Positions 51,069 to 59,417 of a DNA stretch of 61,409 nt are shown piece after piece. Origin of the DNA: Rhodovarius crocodyli (GTDB lineage: Bacteria; Pseudomonadota; Alphaproteobacteria; Acetobacterales; Acetobacteraceae); NCBI RefSeq assembly GCF_004005855.1, contig NZ_SACL01000017.1, positions 1-61,409 of the forward strand, in the 5' to 3' direction. Position 1 is the stretch's first letter, and each line of letters begins with the position of its first letter. The notes below the pieces were generated by a model. That model did no database searches. It saw only the letters and a list, made by a program, of their open reading frames with translations, and was not told the DNA's origin. Made by a program: the position numbers and the translations under genes.

Positions 51069-51095
51069 GCGAAGTTTCGCACATTCTTGCGAATG
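51069..51095. promoter_or_regulatory. Tandem dyads in the alr/lrp divergent gap, putative Lrp-type operator
   Basis: gcgaa-gt-ttcgc (51069-51080) and cattc-ttgc-gaatg (51082-51095) are two perfect inverted repeats almost touching, followed by a further gcatgcatgc stretch at 51100-51109. They lie about 60 bases before both divergent starts. Repeated dyads of this sort suit a regulator that binds cooperatively. Binding is inferred. Confidence 0.5.
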
Positions 51096-51144
51096 ACGGG
51101 CATGCATGCAATTTACTGCCGCGAAACAGGTGGTTTCTGCCAAC

Positions 51145-51597
51145 ATGGACGTCGACGGCATCGACGAGCGAATCATCGGCCATCTGCGCGCCGACGGCCG
51201 GATGAGCAATGCGGATCTGGCCGCCGCCGTGGGGCTTTCGCCCTCGGCCTGCCTGCGGCGGGTGCGGGCGCTGGAAAGCCGGGGCGTCATCCGCGGCTAT
51301 ACCGCCATCATCGATTCGCGCAGCGGCCGGCAGGGCATCGTGGTCTTCGTGCAGATCTCGCTGGAGCGGCAGACCGACGACTTCCTCGGCCGCTTCGAGA
51401 AGGCCGCGCGCCGCTGCCCGGAAATCCGGGAATGCTACCTGATGACCGGGGTGGCCGATTACCAGCTGCGCCTGGTGGTGGCCGACATGACGGAATACGA
51501 GCGCGTGCACCGGGACGTGCTGTCCGCGCTGCCCGGCGTGTCGCGCATCCAGTCGAGCTTCACCATCCGCGCCGTGATCCAGCCGATGGAGGGTTGA
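51145..51597 (+). CDS. Lrp/AsnC family transcriptional regulator
   Basis: 150 residues from the ATG at 51145 ([20 protein letters not shown]); an in-frame ATG at 51106 would add 13. HTH residues about 5-45 ([20 protein letters not shown]) precede the ligand-sensing RAM domain (about 65-145; [20 protein letters not shown]). It is divergent from alr-dadA, so I infer that it senses alanine or a related amino acid and controls that operon. Confidence 0.92.
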   Translation: MDVDGIDERIIGHLRADGRMSNADLAAAVGLSPSACLRRVRALESRGVIRGYTAIIDSRSGRQGIVVFVQISLERQTDDFLGRFEKAARRCPEIRECYLMTGVADYQLRLVVADMTEYERVHRDVLSALPGVSRIQSSFTIRAVIQPMEG

Positions 51598-51598
51598 T

Positions 51599-51916
51599 GT
51601 GGCCTTCGTGATCTTTCCGCTGGCGGCCCTGCTCGAAATCGCGGGCTGCTTCTCCGTCTGGGCGGTGTGGCGGCAAGGCGCCAACCCGGCCTGGCTGCTG
51701 CCGGGCCTGGCTGCGCTGGCGGGGTTCGCGGCGCTGCTGGCGCTGGCACCCACCGAGGCGGCGGGGCGCGCCTATGCCGCCTATGGCGGGGTGTATGTCG
51801 CGGCCAGCCTGGGCTGGCTGTGGGTGGTCGAAGGCTTCAGGCCGGACCGGTGGGATGTGATGGGGGCGGCGCTGTGCGTGGCCGGTGCGCTGGTGGTGCT
51901 GTTCGGGCCACGGTGA
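51599..51916 (+). CDS. YnfA family (UPF0060) small membrane protein
   Basis: 105 residues starting with GTG one base after the lrp stop. Four transmembrane helices and the motifs [38 protein letters not shown] and [20 protein letters not shown] define UPF0060. The family is related to small multidrug-resistance exporters but its substrate is unknown. A hairpin block follows the stop. Confidence 0.93.
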   Translation: MAFVIFPLAALLEIAGCFSVWAVWRQGANPAWLLPGLAALAGFAALLALAPTEAAGRAYAAYGGVYVAASLGWLWVVEGFRPDRWDVMGAALCVAGALVVLFGPR

Positions 51917-51929
51917 GCACCGGTGCCCG

Positions 51930-52015
51930 AGGTCAGGGAGCGCTACGGTCCTGGCGGGGATGCCCAAAGGGTCCAGGGGGCAGGGCCCCCTGCTGGGCCG
52001 CCGGGGCAACGCCCC
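51930..52015. repeat. GC-rich palindromic repeat (copy 4, short form)
   Basis: Between convergent ynfA and the prenyl synthase gene. It holds a core variant (gtcagggagcgctacggtcc..., 51932-51955), then cagggggcagggccccctg and a ccggggcaacgcccc stem. It lacks the 33-base tttggcgcc hairpin of copies 2 and 3. Confidence 0.7.
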
Positions 52016-53023
52016 TCAGCGCGCCCGTTCGATGCAGTAATCCACCAGCCCGATCATGGCCCGCTTCTCCGCGCTGTCCGGGAAGCCGCCCAGCGCCTCC
52101 TTCGCCTGGCGCCCATAGTCCCGCGCCCGGGCGAAGGTCTCGGCCAGCGTGCCGTGGCGCGCGATCAGGCGCTGCGCCTCGGCCAGATCCTCGTCGGTCT
52201 GGTCGCGTTCCTCCAGGGTGCGGCGCCAGAAGCCGCGCTCGGCCTCGTCGCCGCGCTCGAAGGCCAGCAGCACCGGCAGGGTGATCTTGCCCTCGCGGAA
52301 GTCGTCGCCGACCGTCTTGCCCAGCACCGCTTCGTCGGCGGCGTAGTCAAGCGCGTCGTCCACCAGCTGGAAGGCCACGCCCAGGGTGCGGCCATAGGTG
52401 TCGAGCGCCTCCTCCTCGGCGGCCGGGCGTTCCTGCAGCACCGCGCCCACGCGGGTGGCGGCGGCGAACAGGGCCGCGGTCTTGCCGTGGATGACCTCCA
52501 GATACTGCGCCTCGGTGGTCGAGGTGTCGTTCTGCGTCATCAGCTGCAGCACCTCGCCCTCGGCGATGGTGGCGGAGGCGGCGGAGAGGATGCGCAGCAC
52601 CTCCAGCGAGCCGTCGCCCACCATCAGCTCGAAGGCGCGGGCGAACAGGAAGTCACCCACCAGCACGCTGGGCTTGTTGCCGAACAGCGCGTTGGCGCTG
52701 GCGCGGCCGCGGCGCAGGGCGCTTTCGTCCACCACATCGTCATGCAGCAGGGTGGCGGTGTGGATGAACTCCACGCAGGTGGCGAGCGCCACATGGCGCT
52801 CCCCGCCGGCCGGGTAACCGCACAGGCGCGCGGCGGCCAGCGTCAGCAGCGGGCGCAGGCGCTTGCCGCCGGCGGCCACGATATGGGCGGCCAGCTGCGG
52901 GATCAGCGCCACGGGGCTGTCCATGTGGCGCACGATCAGGCGGTTCACCGCCTCCATGTCGTCGCGCAGCAGCACGACGATGGCCGAAAGCGCGTCCTCG
53001 CGGTTTGCCTGCGCGCCGTCCAT
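52016..53023 (-). CDS. Polyprenyl (octaprenyl-type) diphosphate synthase
   Basis: 335 residues from the ATG at 53023. Both Asp-rich Mg sites are present: LLHDDVVDESALRRG (first, DDxxD) and FQLVDDALDYAADEA (second). GGKRLRPLLTLAAARL is the usual IPP-binding start. It builds the long isoprenoid tail of ubiquinone (IspB role). A frame stays open upstream across the rhodanese gene and is a shadow. It is two bases behind the rhodanese gene. Confidence 0.93.
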   Translation of the reverse strand: MDGAQANREDALSAIVVLLRDDMEAVNRLIVRHMDSPVALIPQLAAHIVAAGGKRLRPLLTLAAARLCGYPAGGERHVALATCVEFIHTATLLHDDVVDESALRRGRASANALFGNKPSVLVGDFLFARAFELMVGDGSLEVLRILSAASATIAEGEVLQLMTQNDTSTTEAQYLEVIHGKTAALFAAATRVGAVLQERPAAEEEALDTYGRTLGVAFQLVDDALDYAADEAVLGKTVGDDFREGKITLPVLLAFERGDEAERGFWRRTLEERDQTDEDLAEAQRLIARHGTLAETFARARDYGRQAKEALGGFPDSAEKRAMIGLVDYCIERAR

Positions 53024-53025
53024 GC

Positions 53026-53442
53026 TCAGCGCTGCATCCAGGGCAGGCCGCTGGCCTTCCAGCCGGCGACGGTGCCGCGATGGCCTTCGCCGTCCACCGG
53101 CCCCTCGAAGCCGTCGGTCACGTTGAAGACATGGGCATAGCCCGCGGCCTGGGCCGCCTGGGCGGCCGCATGGCTGCGCGCGCCGGAACGGCAGATGAAA
53201 TAGACCTTGCTGGTCGCCTCGGCGCCCGCCTTGTGCAGCATCTCGGCGAACTGGCCGTTCACGCCCATGGAGGGATAGACCTGCCAGGGGATGAGGACCA
53301 CGCGCTTGCCGGCGGGCGACAGGTCGGGGACGCCCACGAAATTCCACTCGGCATCGGTGCGCACATCCACCAGCACGGCGTCGCTGTCGGATTGGATGGC
53401 CGCCCAGGTTTCGGCGGGCGAGATTTCGGGCACGGGGGACAT
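53026..53442 (-). CDS. Rhodanese-domain protein
   Basis: 138 residues, a single rhodanese domain: DAVLVDVRTDAEWNFVG, the catalytic Cys C84 in YFICRSGARSHAAA, and a C-terminal WKASGLPW. The active-site loop CRSGARS is typical of sulfurtransferases of the GlpE/PspE size. No signal peptide. It is co-transcribed with the prenyl synthase. Confidence 0.92.
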   Translation of the reverse strand: MSPVPEISPAETWAAIQSDSDAVLVDVRTDAEWNFVGVPDLSPAGKRVVLIPWQVYPSMGVNGQFAEMLHKAGAEATSKVYFICRSGARSHAAAQAAQAAGYAHVFNVTDGFEGPVDGEGHRGTVAGWKASGLPWMQR

Positions 53443-53553
53443 GTCCGGCGCTCCTGCTTGTCGAAGGGTAGTCGGGACGTAGGTATGGGCCGTGAGGGCC
53501 CTGGCCGCAACCGGGGGGCGCGCTATGCTGATGAAACTTGAGGGGGAAGCAGC

Positions 53554-54450
53554 ATGCGGGCGCCACCGGACGCGCAGGCCAAGGGACAGGACCGGGGGTT
53601 CGAGCTCGCCCTGCTGGGGCTGCTGGCCCTGTTCTGGGGTTCCTCCTACGCGCTGATCAAGGTCGCGACGACCGGCTTCGCCCCCTTTACGCTGGTCGGG
53701 CTGCGCTGCGTGCTGGCGGCGCTGGTCCTGTATGGGCTGATGCGCTGGCAGGGGCTGCGGGTGCCGCGCGACCGCGCCAGCTGGCGCGCCTTCGCCATCC
53801 AGGCCGCGCTCGCCACCGTGACGCCCTTCGTGCTGATCGCCTGGGGCACCCAGCGGGTGGACGCGGCATTGGCCGTCATTCTCTCCTGCACCTCGCCCAT
53901 CTTCGCCTTCTTCATCGGCATGGCCTTGCGCAAGGGCGACCCCGCCACCTGGAAGAAGGGAATGGGTGTGGTGCTGGGCCTGTTGGGCGTGGCGCTGATC
54001 GTGGGCCTGCAGGGGCTGGAGGGCGGGTCGGTGCCGCACATGCTGGCGCTGGTGCTGTCGGGCGCGCTGTTCGCCATGTCGGGCTTCACGGGGCTGGGCT
54101 TCGCGGGGATGAATCCGCTGATCCCGGCCTTCGGCGCGCAGGTGCTGGGCATGTGCGTGCTGCTGCCGGCGGGGCTGCTGCTGGAGGGGCTGCCGCAGTG
54201 GCCCGTGCCGACCAGGGCGCTGGTGGCGCTGCTGGCCTTTTCCGTCTTCTGCACGGCCTTCGCCTCCATCATCTGGTTCCGGCTGCTGCGCACGCTGGGC
54301 GTGGTCGCCACCACGTCCCAGGCCTATCTGCGGGTGCCGGTGGGCGCTGCGATCGGCGTGGTGTTCCTGGGCGATTCGCTGCAGGTCTCGGCGCTGATCG
54401 GCATGGCGGCCGTGATGGGCGGGGTGGCGCTGATGACGATGCGTTCCTGA
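53554..54450 (+). CDS. EamA-family (DMT) transporter
   Basis: 298 residues with about ten hydrophobic helices in two EamA repeats: LALFWGSSYALIKVATTGFA in the first and the repeat beginning near 150 in the second, with GVVFLGDSLQVSALIGMAAV near the end. Such proteins export metabolites or amino acids. ggggga precedes the ATG. Substrate unknown. Confidence 0.9.
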   Translation: MRAPPDAQAKGQDRGFELALLGLLALFWGSSYALIKVATTGFAPFTLVGLRCVLAALVLYGLMRWQGLRVPRDRASWRAFAIQAALATVTPFVLIAWGTQRVDAALAVILSCTSPIFAFFIGMALRKGDPATWKKGMGVVLGLLGVALIVGLQGLEGGSVPHMLALVLSGALFAMSGFTGLGFAGMNPLIPAFGAQVLGMCVLLPAGLLLEGLPQWPVPTRALVALLAFSVFCTAFASIIWFRLLRTLGVVATTSQAYLRVPVGAAIGVVFLGDSLQVSALIGMAAVMGGVALMTMRS

Positions 54451-54518
54451 TACTTGCCCTGTTTCGGGGCAGGCTGCTAACGGTCCGCGCAACAACGACC
54501 GAAAGAGGCCCGCCCGCC

Positions 54519-55523
54519 ATGCTCACACGCCGCCATCTCGCCTCAGCACCCGCCCTGCTGGCCGCACCCGCCTTCGCCCAGGGCAACCAGCGCGTGCGCA
54601 TGCTGCTGGATTGGACCTATCAGTCGCCCAACGCCTTCGCCCTGGTCGCGCGGGAGCGCGGCTTCTTCCGCGAGGCGGGCGTCGAGGTGCAGGTCGATCG
54701 CGGCCAGGGCTCGGGGGCGGTGCCGGTGGGGCTGGCCGGCGGCACGCATGACATCGGCTATGGCGATATCAGCGCCGCCATCCGCTTCGCGGCCGAGAAC
54801 CCGGACAAGGGCCTGATCTGCGTGGCGCTGCTGCATGACCGCGCGCCGCTGTGTGCCATCGTGCGCGCCGACGGGCCGATCCGCACGCCGAAGGACCTGG
54901 AGGGCAAGCGCCTGGCCGCCCCGGATTTCGATGCCGGGCGGCAGCTGTTCCCGGCCTTCGCCCGCGCGGCCGGCATCGATGCCTCCAAGGTGACCTTCGT
55001 CTCCGTCAGCCCCGCCCTGCGGGAGCCGATGCTGGTCCGGCGCGAGGCGGACGGCATCACGGGCTTCGTCACCACCTCGGCGCTGGCGCTGAAGGGCATC
55101 GGCCTGGATCACCCGGCGCAGCGGGTGTTCCTGTACAGCGATCACGGGCTGAACCTGTATGGCGGCTGCCTGCTGACCACCCGCGCCTTCGCCGAGCGCA
55201 ACCCGGCGGCCCTGCGGGGCGCGCTGGCCGGCCTCATCCGCGGCTTCCGCGTCTCGGTGAATGAGCCGGAGGCGATGCTGGCGGTGCTGCGCCAGGCGGA
55301 GCCGCTGGTCGACATCGCGCAGGAGCGCGAGCGCCAGCAGATGAACATCCGCCTGATCGCGACCGATCATGTCCGCCAACAGGGGATCTCCGTGGTGGAC
55401 CCGGCCCGGATGCAGGCGGGCATCGAGGCGGTGCAGACCACCTTCAACCTGTCCAACCGGCTCGCGCCCGCTGCCTTCTACACCGATGCCTTCCTGCCGC
55501 CGGTGGCTGAGCGCAGGCTGTAA
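54519..55523 (+). CDS. NMT1/THI5-like ABC transporter substrate-binding protein (copy 1)
   Basis: 334 residues from the ATG at 54519. Signal peptide MLTRRHLASAPALLAAPAFA, then VRMLLDWTYQSPNAFALVAR (the D-W motif of this family), RGQGSGAVPVGLAGGTHDIG, GKRLAAPDFDAGRQLFPAFA. The family binds thiamine precursors, sulfonates, nitrate or similar. About 60-65 percent identical by eye to the next gene. The ATPase and permease follow. Confidence 0.9.
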   Translation: MLTRRHLASAPALLAAPAFAQGNQRVRMLLDWTYQSPNAFALVARERGFFREAGVEVQVDRGQGSGAVPVGLAGGTHDIGYGDISAAIRFAAENPDKGLICVALLHDRAPLCAIVRADGPIRTPKDLEGKRLAAPDFDAGRQLFPAFARAAGIDASKVTFVSVSPALREPMLVRREADGITGFVTTSALALKGIGLDHPAQRVFLYSDHGLNLYGGCLLTTRAFAERNPAALRGALAGLIRGFRVSVNEPEAMLAVLRQAEPLVDIAQERERQQMNIRLIATDHVRQQGISVVDPARMQAGIEAVQTTFNLSNRLAPAAFYTDAFLPPVAERRL

Positions 55524-55546
55524 CATCGCTGCCCAAATCCCGTGCA

Positions 55547-55623
55547 GTTCCAGCGCCCTGCCGCGCTGGAACGGGTATTCCGCTGTTTGGTGGCGTCGCG
55601 CCGCTTGCTACTGCGGAATACCC
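55547..55623 (+). other. Two stacked hairpins between the tandem binding-protein genes
   Basis: Hairpin 1: gttccagcg (55547-55555) with cgctggaac (55564-55572), 9 perfect pairs. Hairpin 2 starts on the next base: gggtattccgc (55573-55583) with gcggaataccc (55613-55623), 11 perfect pairs enclosing a further ggcg/cgcc stem. They occupy most of the 117-base gap. There is no T-tract. Likely an mRNA processing or stabilising element, or a leader controlling copy 2. Confidence 0.6.
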
Positions 55624-55640
55624 AAGCCGGAGACGTCCCC

Positions 55641-56672
55641 ATGCCTCTGACCGCCACTCGCCGCGCTCTGTTCGCTGCCCCTTTGGCCGCCCCCGGCCTG
55701 GCCTTCGGCCAGGGCATGACGCGGGTGCGCTTCACCATGGACTGGGCCTTCCAGGCGCCGCAGAGCTTCGGCCTGGTCGCGCGGGAGAAGGGCTATTTCC
55801 GCGAGGCCGGGCTCGATGTGCAGATCGATCGCGGCCAGGGCTCGGGCGGCGTGCCGGTGGCCCTCGGCGGCGGGTCGCACGACATGGGCTATGCCGACAT
55901 CGCCCCCACCCTGCGCTTCCTGGCCGAGGACCCGAGCCGGGACGTGATCGCGGTGGCCATGCTGCATGACCGCAGCCCGCTCTGCATCATCGCCCGCGCC
56001 GACGGCCCGATCCAGACGCCGAAGGACATGGAGGGCAAGCGCCTGGCCGCCCCCGATTTCGACGCGGCGCGGCAGCTGTTCCCAGCCTTCGCGCGCTCGG
56101 CCGGCATCGACATGGGCAAGGTGAACTTCATCTCGGTGCAGCCGCCGCTGCGCGAACCCATGCTGGTGCGCCGCGACGTGGAGGGGCTGACGGGCAGCGT
56201 GCAGACCTCCTCCATCGCGCTGGTGGGCCTCGGCGTGGCCCAGGCGCAGCAGAAGCTGTTCATGTACAGCGACCACGGGCTGGACCTGTATGGCGGCGCC
56301 ATCCTGACCACGCGGCGCTATCTGGAGCGTAACCCCGAGGTGGTGCGCAAGATGGTCGCCGCCCTGATGCGCGGCTTCCGTGACCAGCTGGCCGACCCGG
56401 CCGGCGCGCTTGAGGCCCTGAAGCGCGCCGAGCCGCTGACCGATGTGGCGCTGGAACGCCAGCGCCATGACCTGATGGTGCAGCGGATGGTCCTGTCGGA
56501 CCATGTGCGGGCCAACGGGCTGTCGCAGGTCTCGGCCGAGCGCCTGCAAGGCAACCTCGACATGGTGAAGTCCCTGTTCAACCTGCCCGGGCGTGTCATG
56601 GCCAACCAGGCCTACACCCCCGATTTCCTGCCCCCCGCGGATCAGCTCCGCCTGCCTGGAGGACTGGCATGA
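55641..56672 (+). CDS. NMT1/THI5-like ABC transporter substrate-binding protein (copy 2)
   Basis: 343 residues from the ATG at 55641 (ggag nine bases upstream); the frame back to 55542 runs through hairpins. Signal MPLTATRRALFAAPLAAPGL...AFGQ, then VRFTMDWAFQAPQSFGLVAR, RGQGSGGVPVALGGGSHDMG, GKRLAAPDFDAARQLFPAFA, mirroring copy 1. Its stop overlaps the ATPase start by four bases (ATGA), so it is the copy most tightly tied to the importer. Confidence 0.92.
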   Translation: MPLTATRRALFAAPLAAPGLAFGQGMTRVRFTMDWAFQAPQSFGLVAREKGYFREAGLDVQIDRGQGSGGVPVALGGGSHDMGYADIAPTLRFLAEDPSRDVIAVAMLHDRSPLCIIARADGPIQTPKDMEGKRLAAPDFDAARQLFPAFARSAGIDMGKVNFISVQPPLREPMLVRRDVEGLTGSVQTSSIALVGLGVAQAQQKLFMYSDHGLDLYGGAILTTRRYLERNPEVVRKMVAALMRGFRDQLADPAGALEALKRAEPLTDVALERQRHDLMVQRMVLSDHVRANGLSQVSAERLQGNLDMVKSLFNLPGRVMANQAYTPDFLPPADQLRLPGGLA

Positions 56673-57472
56673 GCCGTCCCTATGTCGAGATCGACAATGT
56701 CGCGATGCGTTATGGCGGGGTGAGCGGCACGCTCGCGCTGCAGAACTGCTCGATGAATGTGGAGCAGGGGGAGTTCATCGCGGTCGTCGGTCCCTCCGGC
56801 TGCGGCAAGTCCACCCTGATGCGGTTGGCCAGCGGGCTGTGGCCCGCGACCGAGGGCAATGTGATCGTGGCGGGCACCGAGGTGGACGGCCCGCTGCCCA
56901 TCGTGGGCATGGCGTTCCAGAACCCGACCCTGCTGCCCTGGCGGCGCATCCTGTCCAACGTGATGCTGCCGCTGGAGGTGGTGCCCGAGCACCGCAAGCG
57001 CCTGCGCAAGGAACGCCCGCAATACGAGGCCAAGGCGCGGGAGCTGCTGCGCCTGGTGGGGCTCGAGGGTTTCGACGCCAAGTTCCCCTACCAGCTGTCG
57101 GGCGGCATGCAGCAGCGCAGCAGCCTGTGCCGCGCCCTGGTGCACGACCCCGCCCTGCTGATGCTGGATGAGCCGTTCAGCGCGCTCGACGTCTTCACGC
57201 GTGAGGAATTGTGGGCCGTGATGCAGCAGGTCTGGATGGCGCGGAAGCCCACCGTGATCCTGGTCACGCACGACCTGCGCGAAGCCGTCTATCTGGCCGA
57301 CCGCGTGCTGGTGATGTCCGCCCGCCCGGGCCGCATCATCGCCGAGCGCCGCGTCGATCTGCCGCGCCCGCGCACGCTGGACGACACCTATTCCCCCGAA
57401 TTCCAGGCGCTGACCCATGATCTGCGCCGCTACATCGCCGCGGCACGCTCCGGCGAGGAGGTCGTCCTGTAA
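56669..57472 (+). CDS. ABC transporter ATP-binding protein, SsuB/TauB/ThiZ type
   Basis: 267 residues. Walker A GPSGCGKS, Q-loop GMAFQNPTLLPWRRIL, signature LSGGMQQRSSLCRAL, Walker B LLMLDEPFSALD and switch THDLREAVYLADRVLVMS are all intact. It energises uptake through the next gene's permease. Confidence 0.95.
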   Translation: MSRPYVEIDNVAMRYGGVSGTLALQNCSMNVEQGEFIAVVGPSGCGKSTLMRLASGLWPATEGNVIVAGTEVDGPLPIVGMAFQNPTLLPWRRILSNVMLPLEVVPEHRKRLRKERPQYEAKARELLRLVGLEGFDAKFPYQLSGGMQQRSSLCRALVHDPALLMLDEPFSALDVFTREELWAVMQQVWMARKPTVILVTHDLREAVYLADRVLVMSARPGRIIAERRVDLPRPRTLDDTYSPEFQALTHDLRRYIAAARSGEEVVL

Positions 57473-58311
57473 TGACCGGCATGTCCGCCCGCGCCCTCGC
57501 GCGCTATGAAGCCATGGCCGCCCAGGCGCGCCGCCAGCGCCGGCTGCAGACCGCGCTGCCCTGGATCGTCATCATCGGGATGTTCCTGGTCTGGGAATTC
57601 TCCTGCCGGGTGTTCGGCATCAGCGAGTTCATCCTGCCGGCCCCCAGCCGCATCTTCGCCGCCGGCCTGCGCTGGTGGCAGCCGCTGATGTGGGACAGCC
57701 TGGATACGCTCAAGACCACCATGCTGGGCTTCGCCTTCGCGATTGTCGCCGGCGTGCTGCTGGGGGTGGCGATCGGCTCCTCCACCATGGTCTACAAGGG
57801 GCTGTACCCACTGCTGATCGCCTTCAACTCCATCCCCAAGGTGGCGGTGGTGCCGGTGCTGATCATCTGGTTCGGCATCGGCATGTGGCCGGCGGTGATC
57901 ACGGCCTTCCTGATCAGCTTCTTCCCCATCGTGGTGAATGTCGCGACCGGCATCGCCACCGTGGAACCGGAGCTGAAGGACGTGCTGCGCGCGCTCGGCG
58001 CCCGCCCCTGGGACATCATCGTGAAGGTCGGCCTGCCGCGTGCGATGCCCTACTTCTTCGCCTCGCTGAAGATCGCGGTCACGGTCGCCTTCGTGGGCGC
58101 GATCATCGCGGAGAGTGTCGCGCCCAATTCGGGGATCGGCCGGCTGATGATGGTGGCGTCCTCGCGCTTCGACGTGCCGCTGGTGTTCGCCGGGCTGATC
58201 GTGACGGGCGCCATGGGCATCGTGCTGTACCTGATCGCGGAGTTCATCGAACGCCGGACGACGGGATGGGCGATGCGCGGGCAGGACCAGAACCTGGCGG
58301 TGGGGGGGTAG
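57472..58311 (+). CDS. ABC transporter permease, SsuC/TauC/ThiX type
   Basis: 279 residues, its ATG sharing one base with the ATPase stop (TAATG). Six helices and the permease signature with the EAA-like loop ELKDVLRALGARPWDIIVKV and the LPRAMPYFFASLKIAVTVAF segment; PVLIIWFGIGMWPAVITAFL is typical of the group. It completes the four-gene importer with two binding proteins. Confidence 0.94.
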   Translation: MTGMSARALARYEAMAAQARRQRRLQTALPWIVIIGMFLVWEFSCRVFGISEFILPAPSRIFAAGLRWWQPLMWDSLDTLKTTMLGFAFAIVAGVLLGVAIGSSTMVYKGLYPLLIAFNSIPKVAVVPVLIIWFGIGMWPAVITAFLISFFPIVVNVATGIATVEPELKDVLRALGARPWDIIVKVGLPRAMPYFFASLKIAVTVAFVGAIIAESVAPNSGIGRLMMVASSRFDVPLVFAGLIVTGAMGIVLYLIAEFIERRTTGWAMRGQDQNLAVGG

Positions 58312-58371
58312 GGCACCCCCCTGGCGGCACGCGCCCTCCCGCTCCACACTCCCTGACCGAGGGGGTGCCCA

Positions 58372-59277
58372 TTGGTCGAGTTCCGCAGCCTGGAGGTCTT
58401 CTATTGGGTCGCCACCCTGCGCAGCTTCGGCCGCGCGGCGGAGCGCCTCTACACCACCCAGCCCGCCGTCTCCCAGCGCATCGCCGCCCTGGAGCAGGAA
58501 CTGGGCGGCCGCCTGCTGGAGCGCACGCGCCGCGCCGCCGTGCCCACCGCCAAGGGCCAGGTGCTGCTGGAACACGCCGACCGCCTGCTGCAGCTGCGCA
58601 CCGAGATGCTGAAGGCGGTCGCCGCCCCCACCGCCTTCAGCGGCCTTGTGCGCCTCGGCGTGTCCGAGACGGTGGCCCAGACCTGGCTGCCCGACTTCAT
58701 CGAGCGCGTGAGCCGCGCCCACCCGCTGGTCACTTTCGACATCGAGGTGGACCTGACGGTGCGCATGCGCCGCAACCTGCTGCGGCATGAGCTGGATCTG
58801 GCGATCCTGGCGGGCCCGATCTCGGAGCCCGGCTTCACCGACCTGGAGCTGCATCCCTTCGAGCACGCCTTCGCCGCCAGCCCGAAGCTGGGCATCGGCC
58901 GCGGGCGGATGGCGGATCCGCTGCTGTCCCGGCACGCCTTCGTCACCTATCCGCGCAGCACCCCCAACTATTACCAGCTGCAGCAGGTGCTGCGCGAACG
59001 CACGCGCCGGGTGCCGCGCATCCATGTCAGCGCGTCGATCGCCACCATCATCCGCATGGCGGTGGACGGCATAGGCATCTGCGTCATCCCCCAGGCGGTG
59101 ATGCGCGCGGAACTGGCACGCGGCGACCTGGAACTGGTCGATCCGGGGCTGGAACTGTCGCCCATCCGCTTCACGGCTACCTGCCGCACCGCGTCCGAGG
59201 ACGCGCTGATGCCCACGCTTGCCCGAATGGCGGTCGATGTGTCGCGTGCCTATGCGGCGTCAGATAAGCAGAGCTAA
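58372..59277 (+). CDS. LysR-type transcriptional regulator
   Basis: 301 residues starting with TTG at 58372, the only start in frame that keeps the conserved VEFRSLEVFYWVATLRSFGR and has a purine-rich ribosome site (gaggggg) upstream. HTH: AAERLYTTQPAVSQRIAALE. The effector domain follows from about residue 90. It lies 60 bases behind the permease and upstream of the TRAP genes on the same strand, so it may regulate either. Confidence 0.92.
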   Translation: MVEFRSLEVFYWVATLRSFGRAAERLYTTQPAVSQRIAALEQELGGRLLERTRRAAVPTAKGQVLLEHADRLLQLRTEMLKAVAAPTAFSGLVRLGVSETVAQTWLPDFIERVSRAHPLVTFDIEVDLTVRMRRNLLRHELDLAILAGPISEPGFTDLELHPFEHAFAASPKLGIGRGRMADPLLSRHAFVTYPRSTPNYYQLQQVLRERTRRVPRIHVSASIATIIRMAVDGIGICVIPQAVMRAELARGDLELVDPGLELSPIRFTATCRTASEDALMPTLARMAVDVSRAYAASDKQS

Positions 59278-59417
59278 TGCTCGATCGTTCGCAATTATGA
59301 TTTGATCTTACCGTCCGGCGCCCATCACACTCCCGGGAACAGGGACCAGCCGAAAGACAAAGGTGGCCCGGATACGCCGGAGCGCACGGCCTCCCTGCCC
59401 ACGGAGGTCCGAGACAG

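Noticed and set aside
55524-55640. TPP riboswitch upstream of a THI5-like gene
   Set aside because: The conserved CUGAGA and ACCUGAUCUGGAU-type elements are absent; only simple perfect hairpins are present.
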